Under the pieces are notes generated by a model. That model saw only the letters and a list, made by a program, of their open reading frames with translations. It did no database searches and had not been told where the DNA came from. The translations under genes and the position numbers were made by a program. A stretch of DNA of 44,017 bases. It comes from a virus. Positions 28,763-36,418 of this stretch are shown here, piece by piece; position 1 is the first letter of the stretch, and every line of letters starts with the position of its first letter. The DNA is taken from the IMG/VR virus record IMGVR_UViG_3300036845_000140, positions 1 through 44,017 of that record; one strand, 5' to 3'.

Positions 28763-29017
28763 CTATCCCCGCCCCTTCTGCATCCGCGCATAGACCTGCA
28801 GGAGATTGTATCCCGTCACGAAATTCGGCTGCTTCGCATCCGGGTAACCGTTGATGAACTTGCGTATCCATTCCGGTGATGCCCCTGTTAGTTGCGCCAC
28901 CCGCTCGTAAGCCAGCATGCGGGAGCGTGTTGTTGCTTCCTCCCGATCAACCAAAGCGACGGCCGCTCGCCGCGCCTCTTCGATCAGTGTCGAAGATCGG
29001 ACAAAATCGCTTTCCAC
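28763..29017 (-). CDS. Helix-turn-helix-like early regulator, 84 aa (GTG start)
   Basis: The GTG at 29017 has AGGAGG eight bases upstream, a perfect site, and is preferred to the upstream GTG at 29089. The protein is helical, with a candidate helix-turn-helix (YERVAQLTGASPEWIRKFIN). It follows the switch gene by two genes, the place of CII-like or antiterminator proteins in lambdoid maps. No family is certain. Confidence 0.6.
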   Translation of the reverse strand: MESDFVRSSTLIEEARRAAVALVDREEATTRSRMLAYERVAQLTGASPEWIRKFINGYPDAKQPNFVTGYNLLQVYARMQKGRG

Positions 29018-29144
29018 AACGCGCCCCTCCTGTGCCACAAACGCCGGCACAGGAGGGCGCGTGCTACGCAACGCACACAACGATCTCACCTTGGTAACCC
29101 CAGCCCAGAACGGCCGTGTCAGGCGGCCGGATACGCAGACGCAA

Positions 29145-29378
29145 CTACCAGCGCGACCAAACTACAAAGATCGCGATGCCCCAAAAGATCGGAACGAAAA
29201 GCCAGATCAGGCCCACGGCGGCCGGTAACGGGCGGCGAGCCCGCGCCGCCGCCCCCCACAAACGAGGGGTCAACCCATTGTTATCGCCCATCAAAATTTG
29301 ACTTCCGTCGCGCTCATGACACACTGGTATCCAGTTGTGCTTCGGGAGGACGTGATGGGTATAGTTGTACGGGTACAT
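29145..29378 (-). CDS. Small membrane protein, 77 aa
   Basis: A single C-terminal hydrophobic helix (AVGLIWLFVPIFWGIAIFVV) is preceded by a basic segment (RARRPLP). A GGAG site precedes the ATG. A shorter 48-aa version could start at MGDNNG. It is the second gene of the leftward early unit; small inner-membrane proteins here often act in exclusion or host take-over, but nothing specific is shown. Confidence 0.5.
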   Translation of the reverse strand: MYPYNYTHHVLPKHNWIPVCHERDGSQILMGDNNGLTPRLWGAAARARRPLPAAVGLIWLFVPIFWGIAIFVVWSRW

Positions 29379-29384
29379 CCGAAG

Positions 29385-29603
29385 TCACTCCGCATCCGCA
29401 GGCGCTTCAAAAAACCACCGATCGTTCCAATCAAGCCCGCGATCGATGGCATCGGCCCGAATGTGGTCAAGCTCATCGCGGCTCGGCTCGAGCTGGCCGG
29501 CCTCCCACTTGGAGACGGTCCCTTGCGACACGCCCGCAATCTTCGCCATCTCAGCCTGGGAAAGGCCAAGGATCGTCTTGCGAACGTGAAGCATCGGGGT
29601 CAT
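29385..29603 (-). CDS. XRE-type helix-turn-helix regulator, 72 aa (leftward switch gene)
   Basis: The domain (LGLSQAEMAKIAGVSQGTVS, then KWEAGQLEPSRDEL) is a classical Cro/CI-type helix-turn-helix. At 72 residues it has no room for an S24 peptidase or oligomerisation domain, so it is Cro-like in size. Predicted -10 (29610-29615) and -35 (29634-29639) boxes lie directly ahead of the ATG, so the transcript would have almost no leader. An ATTCG-N4-CGAAT dyad overlaps this promoter. Confidence 0.8.
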   Translation of the reverse strand: MTPMLHVRKTILGLSQAEMAKIAGVSQGTVSKWEAGQLEPSRDELDHIRADAIDRGLDWNDRWFFEAPADAE

Positions 29604-29696
29604 GACCCGACATTATTCGAAAACGAATTTATTCGTCAAGGCATTTTATTCGAAAAATCATCGCGGCCTCCCGTACCCTCTCTTTGGGAGAGGTCG
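29604..29696. promoter_or_regulatory. Divergent promoter/operator between the two switch genes
   Basis: The dyad ATTCG-AAAA-CGAAT lies at 29615-29628. A degenerate copy, ATTCG-AAAA-ATCAT, lies at 29648-29661. A leftward promoter reads TTGACG, 17-18 bases, then TAATGT on the minus strand, with the dyad in its spacer. A rightward promoter must lie here too, ahead of the GGGAGAGG site at about 29687, but no strong match is seen. The overlap of operator and promoter indicates repression. Confidence 0.7.
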
Positions 29697-30020
29697 ATGA
29701 CCGTTAGCCAGATCGTTGCTCAAATCATTGAATTAACTGAGCTAAACCAGCAGCGGTTTGCCAGGAAAATAGGCGTCGCCCAAAGCACGGTCTCCAAGTG
29801 GATCAGCGAAGGTCATACGCCGAACAAGTCCCAGTGGGATGCCGTTCTCGGCTTTATGGCCAAGGAGCCAAGGGTTGCCCACCTTCTTGAGGCCGCTCGT
29901 GGCCCCGACGCCCCTGACATGGATCCTGACTTTCTAGCATCGTGGCGGAAGCTGACGCCGCATCAGCGGCTTAAAATCGTCGAGCTCGTCAAGGGGCTCT
30001 CAGCAGAAAAAGCCGCATAA
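29697..30020 (+). CDS. XRE-type helix-turn-helix regulator, 107 aa (rightward switch gene)
   Basis: The helix-turn-helix (ELNQQRFARKIGVAQSTVSK) lies at residues 15-36. The rest is helical with no S24 peptidase motifs, and ends in a basic helix (WRKLTPHQRLKIVELVKGL). GGGAGAGGTCG precedes the ATG. The lipoprotein gene begins in its stop codon (TAATG). It may be the prophage repressor or its antagonist; which of the two regulators maintains lysogeny cannot be told from sequence. Confidence 0.75.
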   Translation: MTVSQIVAQIIELTELNQQRFARKIGVAQSTVSKWISEGHTPNKSQWDAVLGFMAKEPRVAHLLEAARGPDAPDMDPDFLASWRKLTPHQRLKIVELVKGLSAEKAA

Positions 30021-30397
30021 TGCGGCGGGCAGCAGCGCTGGCGACCACACTGCTGCTCGCCGGCTGCGCTACCGGTCCGACCTGGTGGCGAATCGATGGG
30101 ACGGCACCCGACCCGCAACAGGGCCAGATCGACATCGCGACCTGCCACGCCATGGCCATGAACGCGGCCAACGGCATCCCTATGCCCGCCCCGGCCTCCA
30201 GGGTCACCGTCGATAACAGTGTCACGGTGAACAGTCCCGGCTCGACCATGCCGCCACCGCCCTCCCCAGGGCAGTGGCAGGGCCCGGAAATGGACTTCTC
30301 TGGCATGGCGGGGATCGGGGCCAACCTGCGGCGCCGGCAGACCCACGACGCCTACATGGACGCCTGCATGGCCCAGCGCGGCTACCGAGCCCAGTAA
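30020..30397 (+). CDS. Lipoprotein coupled to the switch regulator, 125 aa
   Basis: The signal peptide MRRAAALATTLLLAGC contains a lipobox (LLAGC), so Cys16 should be lipidated. Residue 17-18 (Ala-Thr) gives no inner-membrane retention Asp, so the outer membrane is likely. The mature part contains an SRVTVDNSVTVNSPGST stretch and a Pro-rich linker. It starts in the stop codon of the regulator, so both should be made in the same state. Lipoproteins in such positions often act in superinfection exclusion or lysogenic conversion. Confidence 0.75.
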   Translation: MRRAAALATTLLLAGCATGPTWWRIDGTAPDPQQGQIDIATCHAMAMNAANGIPMPAPASRVTVDNSVTVNSPGSTMPPPPSPGQWQGPEMDFSGMAGIGANLRRRQTHDAYMDACMAQRGYRAQ

Positions 30398-30481
30398 AAA
30401 AATATTATTCGTTAACGAATTTTCGGCTTGACTATTATTCGTTTTGGAATAATCTCTCCGCATCGAAACCGGAGAGACGCC
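30398..30481 (+). promoter_or_regulatory. Rightward promoter with two operator dyads
   Basis: ATTCGTTAACGAAT (30407-30420) is a perfect 14-bp palindrome of the same type as the switch operator. A promoter follows: TTGACT (30428-30433), 16 bases, TAATCT (30450-30455). Its spacer is a second dyad, ATTATTC-GTTTTG-GAATAAT (30434-30453). A bound repressor would block RNA polymerase. The promoter drives the recombination/integration unit starting at 30482. Confidence 0.8.
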
Positions 30482-30697
30482 ATGACCCGCCGCCCCGCCA
30501 AGCAAGACTGGACAGTCGGCTCGATCGTCAAGGTCGGCTTCCTGAGCCTCAAGGTCCTCGCGAAGGTAGCCACCCCCGGCAATTGGCTGCCCGACCAGTA
30601 CGCGCTCGCCAGCGTGGACGGCAGCCGCTTCTACAAGTTCGTGCCGCACAACGGGATCGAGCGCTGCGACAGCCTCGCCCAGGCGATGGCGTGGTGA
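30482..30697 (+). CDS. Small protein, 71 aa, first gene of the rightward unit
   Basis: A GGAGAG site precedes the ATG. The N-terminus is basic (MTRRPAKQDWTVGSIVKVGF) and the middle reads like a small beta barrel (SIVKVGFLSLKVLAKVATPG, QYALASVDGSRFYKFVPHNG). It directly follows the operator-controlled promoter. No family is recognised; an early regulator or host-interaction protein is possible. Confidence 0.65.
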   Translation: MTRRPAKQDWTVGSIVKVGFLSLKVLAKVATPGNWLPDQYALASVDGSRFYKFVPHNGIERCDSLAQAMAW

Positions 30698-30702
30698 GCG
30701 CC

Positions 30703-30996
30703 ATGCCCATCAACCCCACCACGATCGAAGAGGCGCACGCCCTCCTCGTCTCCGCGATCATGCGCGACCAGCCGCGGGCCCTGCGCGCTCTGTGCTCGCC
30801 CGACGCCCAGGATGCGCGCGTCGAGCACCTCCTCAACACGATCGAGGCCGTCCGCGCCTACATGGCCTTCGCGATCGAGGACACGGCGGCGCACCTCGGC
30901 GTGCCCCGCAACATCGCGGTGAGCTTCGACAACCACCTCGACGACGCCGTCAATGACCTCGATGGCGAGTTCACCAACGCGATGGAGGATGCGTGA
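30703..30996 (+). CDS. Small helical protein, 97 aa
   Basis: The protein begins MPINPTTIEEAHALLVSAIM and is acidic and helical to the end. The GGTGAG site ahead of 30703 supports this ATG, although a GTG at 30694 overlaps the previous stop. No domain is recognised. Confidence 0.6.
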   Translation: MPINPTTIEEAHALLVSAIMRDQPRALRALCSPDAQDARVEHLLNTIEAVRAYMAFAIEDTAAHLGVPRNIAVSFDNHLDDAVNDLDGEFTNAMEDA

Positions 30997-31310
30997 TGAC
31001 CGAGCACACACCGGGGCCGTGGGTCCGTAGCCCTAAAGCCTACGATACTGAGGATTGGTCACCGACGCGCGCCGATGCGGAATGGATAGTGCTCGGCAGC
31101 GAGCGCGAGGACCTCCCAGTCGCGATCATATGCGGCGACTACATTGTCGACGACAGCGCGCGGCTAGAGGCCAACGCCCGCCTGATCACCGCCGCGCCCG
31201 ACATGCTCGCCGCGCTCAAGGAAGCGCGCGGCCTCTTAGATGGCATCCTGTACCCGGAATGTTTCGCTCAGATTTGCGCAGCAATCGCCAAAGCGGAGGG
31301 CCAGTCATGA
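30996..31310 (+). CDS. Conserved phage protein, HTPGPW type, 104 aa
   Basis: The opening TEHTPGPWV and the later LEANARLITAAPDMLAALKE are the hallmarks of a small protein found in very many phages of proteobacteria; its role is unknown to me. The ATG overlaps the previous stop (TGATG) and a GGAGG lies ahead. The stop overlaps the next small gene (ATGA). Confidence 0.75.
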   Translation: MTEHTPGPWVRSPKAYDTEDWSPTRADAEWIVLGSEREDLPVAIICGDYIVDDSARLEANARLITAAPDMLAALKEARGLLDGILYPECFAQICAAIAKAEGQS

Positions 31311-31453
31311 TGCCGCATCGATACGAAGCGATCCGCACCCGCCCGATCCCGCCGATCCGCATTTCAATGATCCCAGACGGCATGCCCGGCCGCACCGACA
31401 TGATCTGCGCGCTCGTGCTCGCCGTCATCATCGGCTTCGTGATTTTACTCTGA
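31307..31453 (+). CDS. Single-span membrane peptide, 48 aa
   Basis: The 48-residue product has a Pro/Arg-rich start and a C-terminal hydrophobic helix (MICALVLAVIIGFVILL). It overlaps the stop of the previous gene (ATGA), and a GGAGG site precedes it. It resembles small phage inner-membrane proteins but no function can be named. Confidence 0.6.
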   Translation: MMPHRYEAIRTRPIPPIRISMIPDGMPGRTDMICALVLAVIIGFVILL

Positions 31454-31465
31454 AAGGTGAGAACT

Positions 31466-32140
31466 ATGGCAACGCAACCCTACAAAGACGCATTCGGCAA
31501 GCGGCTCCCTTCCGTCACCACGATCCTGTCACGGTTCAAGGAATCCGGCGGCCTGCTGCACTGGGCAAACGCCCAAGGGCTGGAGGGCAAGACCCTCGAC
31601 GACGCCCGCAAGGAGGTCGCGACCCCGGGCACGATCGCGCACGAGATGATCGAGGCACACCTGCGCGGCGCGATCGGCGACGACGCCAGCAAGCTCGTCG
31701 GTTGGAAGAATTACGACCAGAAGCTGGTTGATGTCGCCAAGCAATCGTTCGCTGCGGCTATGACCTGGAAGCGTATGTCGCGCCTGCAATTCGACTACAC
31801 CGAAGTGCCGCTGGTCAGCAAACAGCATGCCTTCGGCGGCACGCTCGACGTGATCGGCCATATGGAGGGCAACGAGCAAACGCTGGTCCTGGCCGACTGG
31901 AAGTGCGCCAATTCAGTCTATGCCGACTACCTCTACCAGATGGCCGCCTACAAGCTGCTCTGGGAGGAGAATTACCCGCAGCACAAGATCACGGGCGGTT
32001 TCCACCTCTGCCGCTTCGCCAAGGAGCAGGGTGACTTTTCGCACCATCATTTTCCGAACCTCGACGAGGAGGCCAAGACCTTCCTCGCCATGCGCGATCT
32101 CTACGACCGCGTGAAGCTGTCCGAGAAGCGCGTGCGCTGA
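31466..32140 (+). CDS. PD-(D/E)XK exonuclease (RecB/Cas4-like fold)
   Basis: The core motif (FGGTLDVIGHMEG, then LVLADWKCAN, then YLYQMAAYKLLWEE) gives the catalytic Asp, the (D/E)xK pair (ADWK) and the following QxxxY motif of RecB-like nucleases. The N-terminal PSVTTILSRF segment is common in this phage family. Start chosen for AGGTGAGAACT. It precedes the annealing protein and forms a nuclease/annealase recombination pair. Confidence 0.8.
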   Translation: MATQPYKDAFGKRLPSVTTILSRFKESGGLLHWANAQGLEGKTLDDARKEVATPGTIAHEMIEAHLRGAIGDDASKLVGWKNYDQKLVDVAKQSFAAAMTWKRMSRLQFDYTEVPLVSKQHAFGGTLDVIGHMEGNEQTLVLADWKCANSVYADYLYQMAAYKLLWEENYPQHKITGGFHLCRFAKEQGDFSHHHFPNLDEEAKTFLAMRDLYDRVKLSEKRVR

Positions 32141-32169
32141 TCAACCAATCAAACCAAAGAGGCAAGGCT

Positions 32170-33561
32170 ATGGCGAAGCAGGCAACGGCGACCGCAGAGC
32201 GGGTCGAGCAGAAGATCGAGGAGGCCCCGGCAACGCAGCTGCCGGCGGTGCGCGACAACGTGACCCCGCTGCCGCGCGCCGTCGCGGCCCCGACCTACCC
32301 GCCCAAGATCGCCAAGGCGATCATCGCGGTGACACAGAAGATCGGCCACGTCGCGAAGGACGGGACCAACACGTTCCAGAACTACAAATATCCGAAATGG
32401 GAAGACGTGAACGAGAAGCTCTCTCCGCTGCTCGCGGAGCACGGCCTCATCATCGTGCAGAGCGAGGTGCGCCGCGACCTGCTCGAAAGCAGCATGGAGC
32501 ACGGCAGCGTGCTCGCCATCGTCTACCGCTTCACCATCGTCAACGATGATGGCGATGCGTGGCCTGAGATCGAGTGGACCGCGCTCGCCCGGCTGCGCAG
32601 CGAGAAGGGTGTCAGCGACGACAAGGCCGCCGCCAAGTGCCACACCCAAGGCGAGAAATATTTTTCGCTGAAAATGTTCAAGGTCAGGATCGGGGACGAG
32701 AAACTCGACAGCGATGCCGATGACGGCACCGGCAAGGTGAGTGCGACTGCGGAACCGGAAGCCGCCGAGGAGCCTCACCTCGTCACCGTCAGCAAGGGAG
32801 GTGCCAAGGCGTGGGCGCAGAAGTACATGGGCGCGATCCGGCGCGCGCGGTCGGCCGACGAGCTGATGGATTGGATGGTTCAGAACACGGATCAGCTCAA
32901 GAAGCTCGAAACCGCCGACGATGCGTTGTCGAAGAAGGTAAGCGAAGCAACCAAGCTTCGATTCGGCGAACTGCCGCCGGTCGATGAGGCCGCCAAGCCC
33001 GCCGCGCCCGAGGGTAAGCCGCTACCGCCGCGCGTCGATCAGAAGGCCGCGCAGCAAAAGCCCGTCGAGCCGCCCAAGGACGACATCGCCCAGGCGCTCG
33101 ACAACGCCGCCGCCAAGCAACAAGACCCGATGGCGATCCCCGACAACCTAAAGCGCATGGGGAACGTCGAGATTCAGCAGTGGTTGGACAAGCTGCACGA
33201 CGACCTGGAGGCTGCTCCGACGCAACAGACGGCCCTCGATGTCCAGATGCAGAACCTCACCACCGACATGCAGCGCAAGGTCACACCCGCGGCCTGGGCT
33301 GAGGCGGTCAAGAAGGTGCGGGCCCGCGCCCAATATCTGCTCGATCATCCGACCAAGCAGGCATTCGACGCCGAGAAATGGCTGGCGCCGAATGGTGACC
33401 TGGAGACGGCGCTTGCTGCCTGCGAAGCGCTGGAGCAGCTCGACGAGGTGAAGGACAAGACGCTGATCCCGTCGAAGGACAGCCTCACCACCGATCAGTG
33501 GAAGCGCGCGGTGAAGCTCTACCGCTCGCACCTGGGCCGCATCGACCCGGAGGCGATTTAG
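32170..33561 (+). CDS. erf: ERF-family single-strand annealing protein
   Basis: Residues ~45-180 match the P22 ERF core: KIAKAIIAVTQKIGHVAKDG, then FQNYKYPKWEDVNEKLSPLL, AEHGLIIVQSE, and the C-terminal KCHTQGEKYFSLKMF. It would anneal complementary single strands during phage recombination with the nuclease encoded just before. At 463 aa it is longer than P22 Erf (about 204), because of a Lys/Ala/Glu-rich linker and a C-terminal helical domain. Its 14-base leader also precedes the scaffold gene. Confidence 0.8.
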   Translation: MAKQATATAERVEQKIEEAPATQLPAVRDNVTPLPRAVAAPTYPPKIAKAIIAVTQKIGHVAKDGTNTFQNYKYPKWEDVNEKLSPLLAEHGLIIVQSEVRRDLLESSMEHGSVLAIVYRFTIVNDDGDAWPEIEWTALARLRSEKGVSDDKAAAKCHTQGEKYFSLKMFKVRIGDEKLDSDADDGTGKVSATAEPEAAEEPHLVTVSKGGAKAWAQKYMGAIRRARSADELMDWMVQNTDQLKKLETADDALSKKVSEATKLRFGELPPVDEAAKPAAPEGKPLPPRVDQKAAQQKPVEPPKDDIAQALDNAAAKQQDPMAIPDNLKRMGNVEIQQWLDKLHDDLEAAPTQQTALDVQMQNLTTDMQRKVTPAAWAEAVKKVRARAQYLLDHPTKQAFDAEKWLAPNGDLETALAACEALEQLDEVKDKTLIPSKDSLTTDQWKRAVKLYRSHLGRIDPEAI

Positions 33562-33564
33562 GCA

Positions 33565-34050
33565 ATGACTGAGGCGATCTTCAAAAAGCGCAAGGCGGGG
33601 CACAGGCTCGAGGTCGGCCTGTTCCCCTGTGACGAGGAGGGCGGCCAGCTCCTCTTCAAAATCCCCGACATGCGCGATGTCGAGGTTGACATAACGGTGC
33701 GCCGGAACCCGCGCCATCACCGGCTGTTCTTCGCCATTTGCAAGTTCGTCCAGATGCATTGCGAGCTGTTCAGCGACGCATCGGTGGACGAAATCAAGGA
33801 CGCGCTGAAGCTCGCAACCGGCCTGGTCAAGCGCTACGTGAGCACCGAGACGGCACAGACCTACTACGTGATGAAGTCCATCAGCTTTTCGGCCATGGAC
33901 CAAACTGCATTCGGTGAGTTCTATCAGAACGCCGTCGATGTGGTCTGCAAGCGCTGGATGCCGCCCGGGACGCTCCCCGCCGATGTCCACAATGAACTGA
34001 TCGCCATGGTGGACGGGCCGCATGCGCTCGACGAGAGGCGCACGGCATGA
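33565..34050 (+). CDS. DUF1367-like phage protein, 161 aa
   Basis: The pattern RRNPRHHRLFFAICKFVQMH, then SVDEIKDALKLATG, fits the DUF1367 family found beside recombination genes of many phages. The function is unknown. It starts three bases after the ERF gene and overlaps the next gene (ATGA). The call is by pattern. Confidence 0.7.
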   Translation: MTEAIFKKRKAGHRLEVGLFPCDEEGGQLLFKIPDMRDVEVDITVRRNPRHHRLFFAICKFVQMHCELFSDASVDEIKDALKLATGLVKRYVSTETAQTYYVMKSISFSAMDQTAFGEFYQNAVDVVCKRWMPPGTLPADVHNELIAMVDGPHALDERRTA

Positions 34051-34340
34051 GCAAATTCAACGCCGCCCTTTACCCGGATCGCGCTGGCTTCAAGGAACAC
34101 GAAACATCGCTCGACGCGGCCCGCAAGATCAATGTAGAGCACCTTCGCGGCGAGGTGCTGTTTACGCTGATGGCGCGCCCGCAGACTGCGGACGAGGTCG
34201 CCGGCAACATCGGCCGTGACGTTCTCGCGGTGCGCCCGCGCCTGAGCGAACTGCGCAAGCAAGGAAAGATCGAGCCGACCGGCGAGCGCCGGAAGAACGA
34301 GAGCGGCATGTCGGCGCATGTGTGGATGGTCAAGCGATGA
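34047..34340 (+). CDS. Winged-helix-like small DNA-binding protein, 97 aa
   Basis: LRGEVLFTLMARPQTADEVA, then DVLAVRPRLSELRKQGKIEP, reads like a winged helix-turn-helix with a MarR-type arrangement, followed by a basic wing (GERRKNESG). ATGA overlaps tie it to both neighbours. A role in regulation or recombination is inferred. Confidence 0.65.
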   Translation: MSKFNAALYPDRAGFKEHETSLDAARKINVEHLRGEVLFTLMARPQTADEVAGNIGRDVLAVRPRLSELRKQGKIEPTGERRKNESGMSAHVWMVKR

Positions 34341-34762
34341 GCGCCGCCGGGCGAGTGTCACCAATAGCCGCGCCGGGATCGCTGATGAAGCAGGGGAAGG
34401 GCGAGCGGGAGCGCAAGCGCAAGCCCGCGCGCAAGGCTCAGAAGCCCGACAAGGACTATCTGGCGCTCGTGAGAAGGTGCCCGTGCATCTCGTGCGATAC
34501 CGACCCATGCCGGGAGGCCGCGCATGTGCGCATGTGCGCTCCCGACAAGCCGATGCCGGGGATGGGGGCCAAGTCTGACGATCAGTGGGCGTTGCCACTG
34601 TGTCACCCGTGCCACATGAAGCAGCACGCCATGGGTGAAAAGCCGTTCTGGGAGGGCCTGGGGCTCAACCCGCTCGCGATCTGCGTCAAGCTATGGTGCG
34701 GGCGCCACAGCCTGCAGGCCATGCGCGCCGTGGTCTTTGCGGAGAGGGAGAGGCGGAAGTGA
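34337..34762 (+). CDS. HNH/Ref-like zinc protein (DUF968-like), 141 aa
   Basis: The order CPCISC, then EAAHVRMCAPD, then GAKSDDQWALPLCHPCHMKQ, gives the Cys/His set of RecA-dependent nuclease (Ref/DUF968) type proteins, a variant HNH fold. The N-terminus is Lys/Arg-rich. Such proteins assist phage recombination or recombination-dependent replication. It starts in an ATGA overlap. Confidence 0.7.
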   Translation: MSAAGRVSPIAAPGSLMKQGKGERERKRKPARKAQKPDKDYLALVRRCPCISCDTDPCREAAHVRMCAPDKPMPGMGAKSDDQWALPLCHPCHMKQHAMGEKPFWEGLGLNPLAICVKLWCGRHSLQAMRAVVFAERERRK

Positions 34763-35112
34763 CCGACGACGACCCGATCACGCTGCAAGAGGCTTGCGGG
34801 CTCTACCCGCAGGCTTCCTTCAAGGTCGCCACCTTGAAGGCGGCGGCGGCGAAGGGCATCCTGCATATCTTCGCGCTCGGTCGTCGCTATCACACGACCA
34901 GGGCAGCAATGGATTCATGGGTGAGACAATGCCAAGACGCCGCAAGGGGCCGCGGCTCTATCTCGATCCGAGACGGAAGCAATGGGTTATCCGAGACGGA
35001 GCGAGCTTCGCGCGCACGGGCATCGGTGAATCTGATGCTCGAGCAGCTGAAAGGTGGCTCGCCCAATACATCGATCAAAAGCACGGGCCGGCGCCGAGCC
35101 GCGACCCGCTGA
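34759..35112 (+). CDS. Excisionase-like protein overlapping the integrase, 117 aa
   Basis: The GTG overlaps the preceding stop (GTGA). Residues 1-60 (DPITLQEACGLYPQASFKVA, then ALGRRYHTTRAAMDSW) fit a small winged helix-turn-helix of the excisionase type. The C-terminal 60 residues overlap the first 184 bp of the integrase in another frame and read SISIRDGSNGLSETERAS, a segment I recognise as a conserved tail of this family in rhizobial phages. It probably sets the direction of recombination. Confidence 0.65.
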   Translation: MTDDDPITLQEACGLYPQASFKVATLKAAAAKGILHIFALGRRYHTTRAAMDSWVRQCQDAARGRGSISIRDGSNGLSETERASRARASVNLMLEQLKGGSPNTSIKSTGRRRAATR

Positions 35113-35921
35113 TCAACGAAGTCCTGTCCGCCTACGGGACAGAAGTTGCCAAGCACCGCCGAACGGCGAAAAACATCGCCTACAATATCGGGAGCCTCGT
35201 GGCTTGGTGGGGGGAGAAGCGCGCGTCCGAGGTGACCGAGCGCGCCTGCCGGGCCTATGCAGCCACCAAGACCGGCCCCGCGGCGGCGCAGGATCTGAAA
35301 ACCCTTCAGGCAGCGCTGCGCCATTGGCACAAAGAGCACGGGCCGCTGGCGAGCGAGCCGAAGGCATGGAAACCGGAGGGGGGAGGCGCGCGCGAGCGCT
35401 GGCTGACCGTCTCTGAGGCCGCGCGGCTGCTCTGGGCGGCTCGGCGCGTCCCGCGGCTCGCCCGGATGATCCTGATCGGGCTGAGGACCGGATCGAGGCC
35501 TGGCGTCGTCAGGGCTCTGCAATGGTCGTGGCTCGATCTTGACCGAGGCCTGATGTACCGCCGAGCGCCGGGGGCGGTCGATGCGGGCAACAAGCGCTCG
35601 CCGCCCGTTCGACTTGGGCGGAAGATCATCGGCCACCTGAAGCGATGGAAGCGGATCGACGGCGACCGCTGCCCGTGGGTGGTCCACTACGACGGAGCTC
35701 CGGTCGATGACCCGCACACGTCATGGGCGCGCGCGGTAACCAAGGCGGGCCTCCCGGGCGTCACCCCGCACGTCCTGCGGCACACGCGGGCTACCTGGCT
35801 GATGCACGCCGGCATCGACCCATGGAAGGCGGCGGGGAGCCTGGGGATGTCGCTGCGCACCCTGCTGAGGGTCTATGGCCACCACCACCATGACCACCAC
35901 GGCGGCGCGGAGGACGTTTAA
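34929..35921 (+). CDS. int: Tyrosine integrase
   Basis: At 330 residues this is a compact tyrosine recombinase. The N-terminus is basic (MPRRRKGPRLYLDPRRKQWV), the SAM-like core-binding domain covers about 55-145, and the catalytic domain has Arg190 (LRTGSRPG), HVLRHT with His281 and Arg284, and Tyr316 (LRVYGHHH). The C-terminus is His-rich. The ATG at 34929 is chosen for the GGTGAG site; an in-frame ATG lies four codons earlier. Arm-type repeats lie immediately after the gene. Confidence 0.88.
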   Translation: MPRRRKGPRLYLDPRRKQWVIRDGASFARTGIGESDARAAERWLAQYIDQKHGPAPSRDPLINEVLSAYGTEVAKHRRTAKNIAYNIGSLVAWWGEKRASEVTERACRAYAATKTGPAAAQDLKTLQAALRHWHKEHGPLASEPKAWKPEGGGARERWLTVSEAARLLWAARRVPRLARMILIGLRTGSRPGVVRALQWSWLDLDRGLMYRRAPGAVDAGNKRSPPVRLGRKIIGHLKRWKRIDGDRCPWVVHYDGAPVDDPHTSWARAVTKAGLPGVTPHVLRHTRATWLMHAGIDPWKAAGSLGMSLRTLLRVYGHHHHDHHGGAEDV

Positions 35922-36093
35922 CTGTGCCGTTTCTGTGCCAATTGGCAGCTAACCTATTGATGTATCGAAACCGGCCATCTTCCAGGCCAAAAGGCAGCTT
36001 ATGCCTAAGTCAATGATTTTGCGAGCGTTCACGTTTAGAATACATCAAGAACCTTGCGCGAACATGAAGGGGTTTCTGTGCCAAAACTGTGCC
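35922..36093. other. Probable attP with two pairs of integrase arm sites
   Basis: CTGTGCC occurs at 35922-35928, 35933-35939, 36076-36082 and 36087-36093, that is two pairs each spaced 11 bp and 137 bp apart. Between them lies AT-richer DNA with GGCAGCT twice (35944 and 35992). It follows directly on the integrase stop. Two pairs of direct repeats flanking a core is the usual layout of P and P' arms of attP. The core itself is not identified. Confidence 0.7.
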
Positions 36094-36094
36094 A

Positions 36095-36418
36095 TCACGG
36101 CTTCAGGTGGAAATATCCCGCCAGCGCCGCCAGCGCCGCCCCGATCGAGCCCGTCACGATGACGGTGACAGCGGTCATCATGGCGCGCGACCCGACCCGC
36201 TCGACCGAGATCCGCCAGCGCCGCAGATGGGCCAGATCGGCCCGCAGCTCCTCGCGCCCCTCCCGGTCCTCCAGCTCAAAGCCGAGCGCGGCGAGCGTCT
36301 CGTACACGGCCTCACGAGACGAGCGCCGCACGATGGCGTCGATGTCGTCAATGGTGATGTCCATCCCCGGTAAACGCCTGAAGTGCCGGGGGTGTTCCCC
36401 TTGACCGTTCTCAGACAT
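36095..36418 (-). CDS. Phage membrane protein, 107 aa
   Basis: The helical part (DDIDAIVRRSSREAVYETLA, then REELRADLAHLRRWRISVER) is followed by one or two C-terminal hydrophobic helices (AMMTAVTVIVTGSIGAALAA). This layout occurs in many proteobacterial phages near lysis genes. It is beyond the terminator at 36439-36472, with its own GGGAG site, so it may have a separate promoter or depend on read-through. A holin accessory role is possible. Confidence 0.65.
   Translation of the reverse strand: MSENGQGEHPRHFRRLPGMDITIDDIDAIVRRSSREAVYETLAALGFELEDREGREELRADLAHLRRWRISVERVGSRAMMTAVTVIVTGSIGAALAALAGYFHLKP

Noticed and set aside
35880-35905. His-rich C-terminus of integrase as an engineered tag
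   Set aside because: The histidines are mixed with Asp and Gly and use varied codons, and the frame continues to a natural stop.
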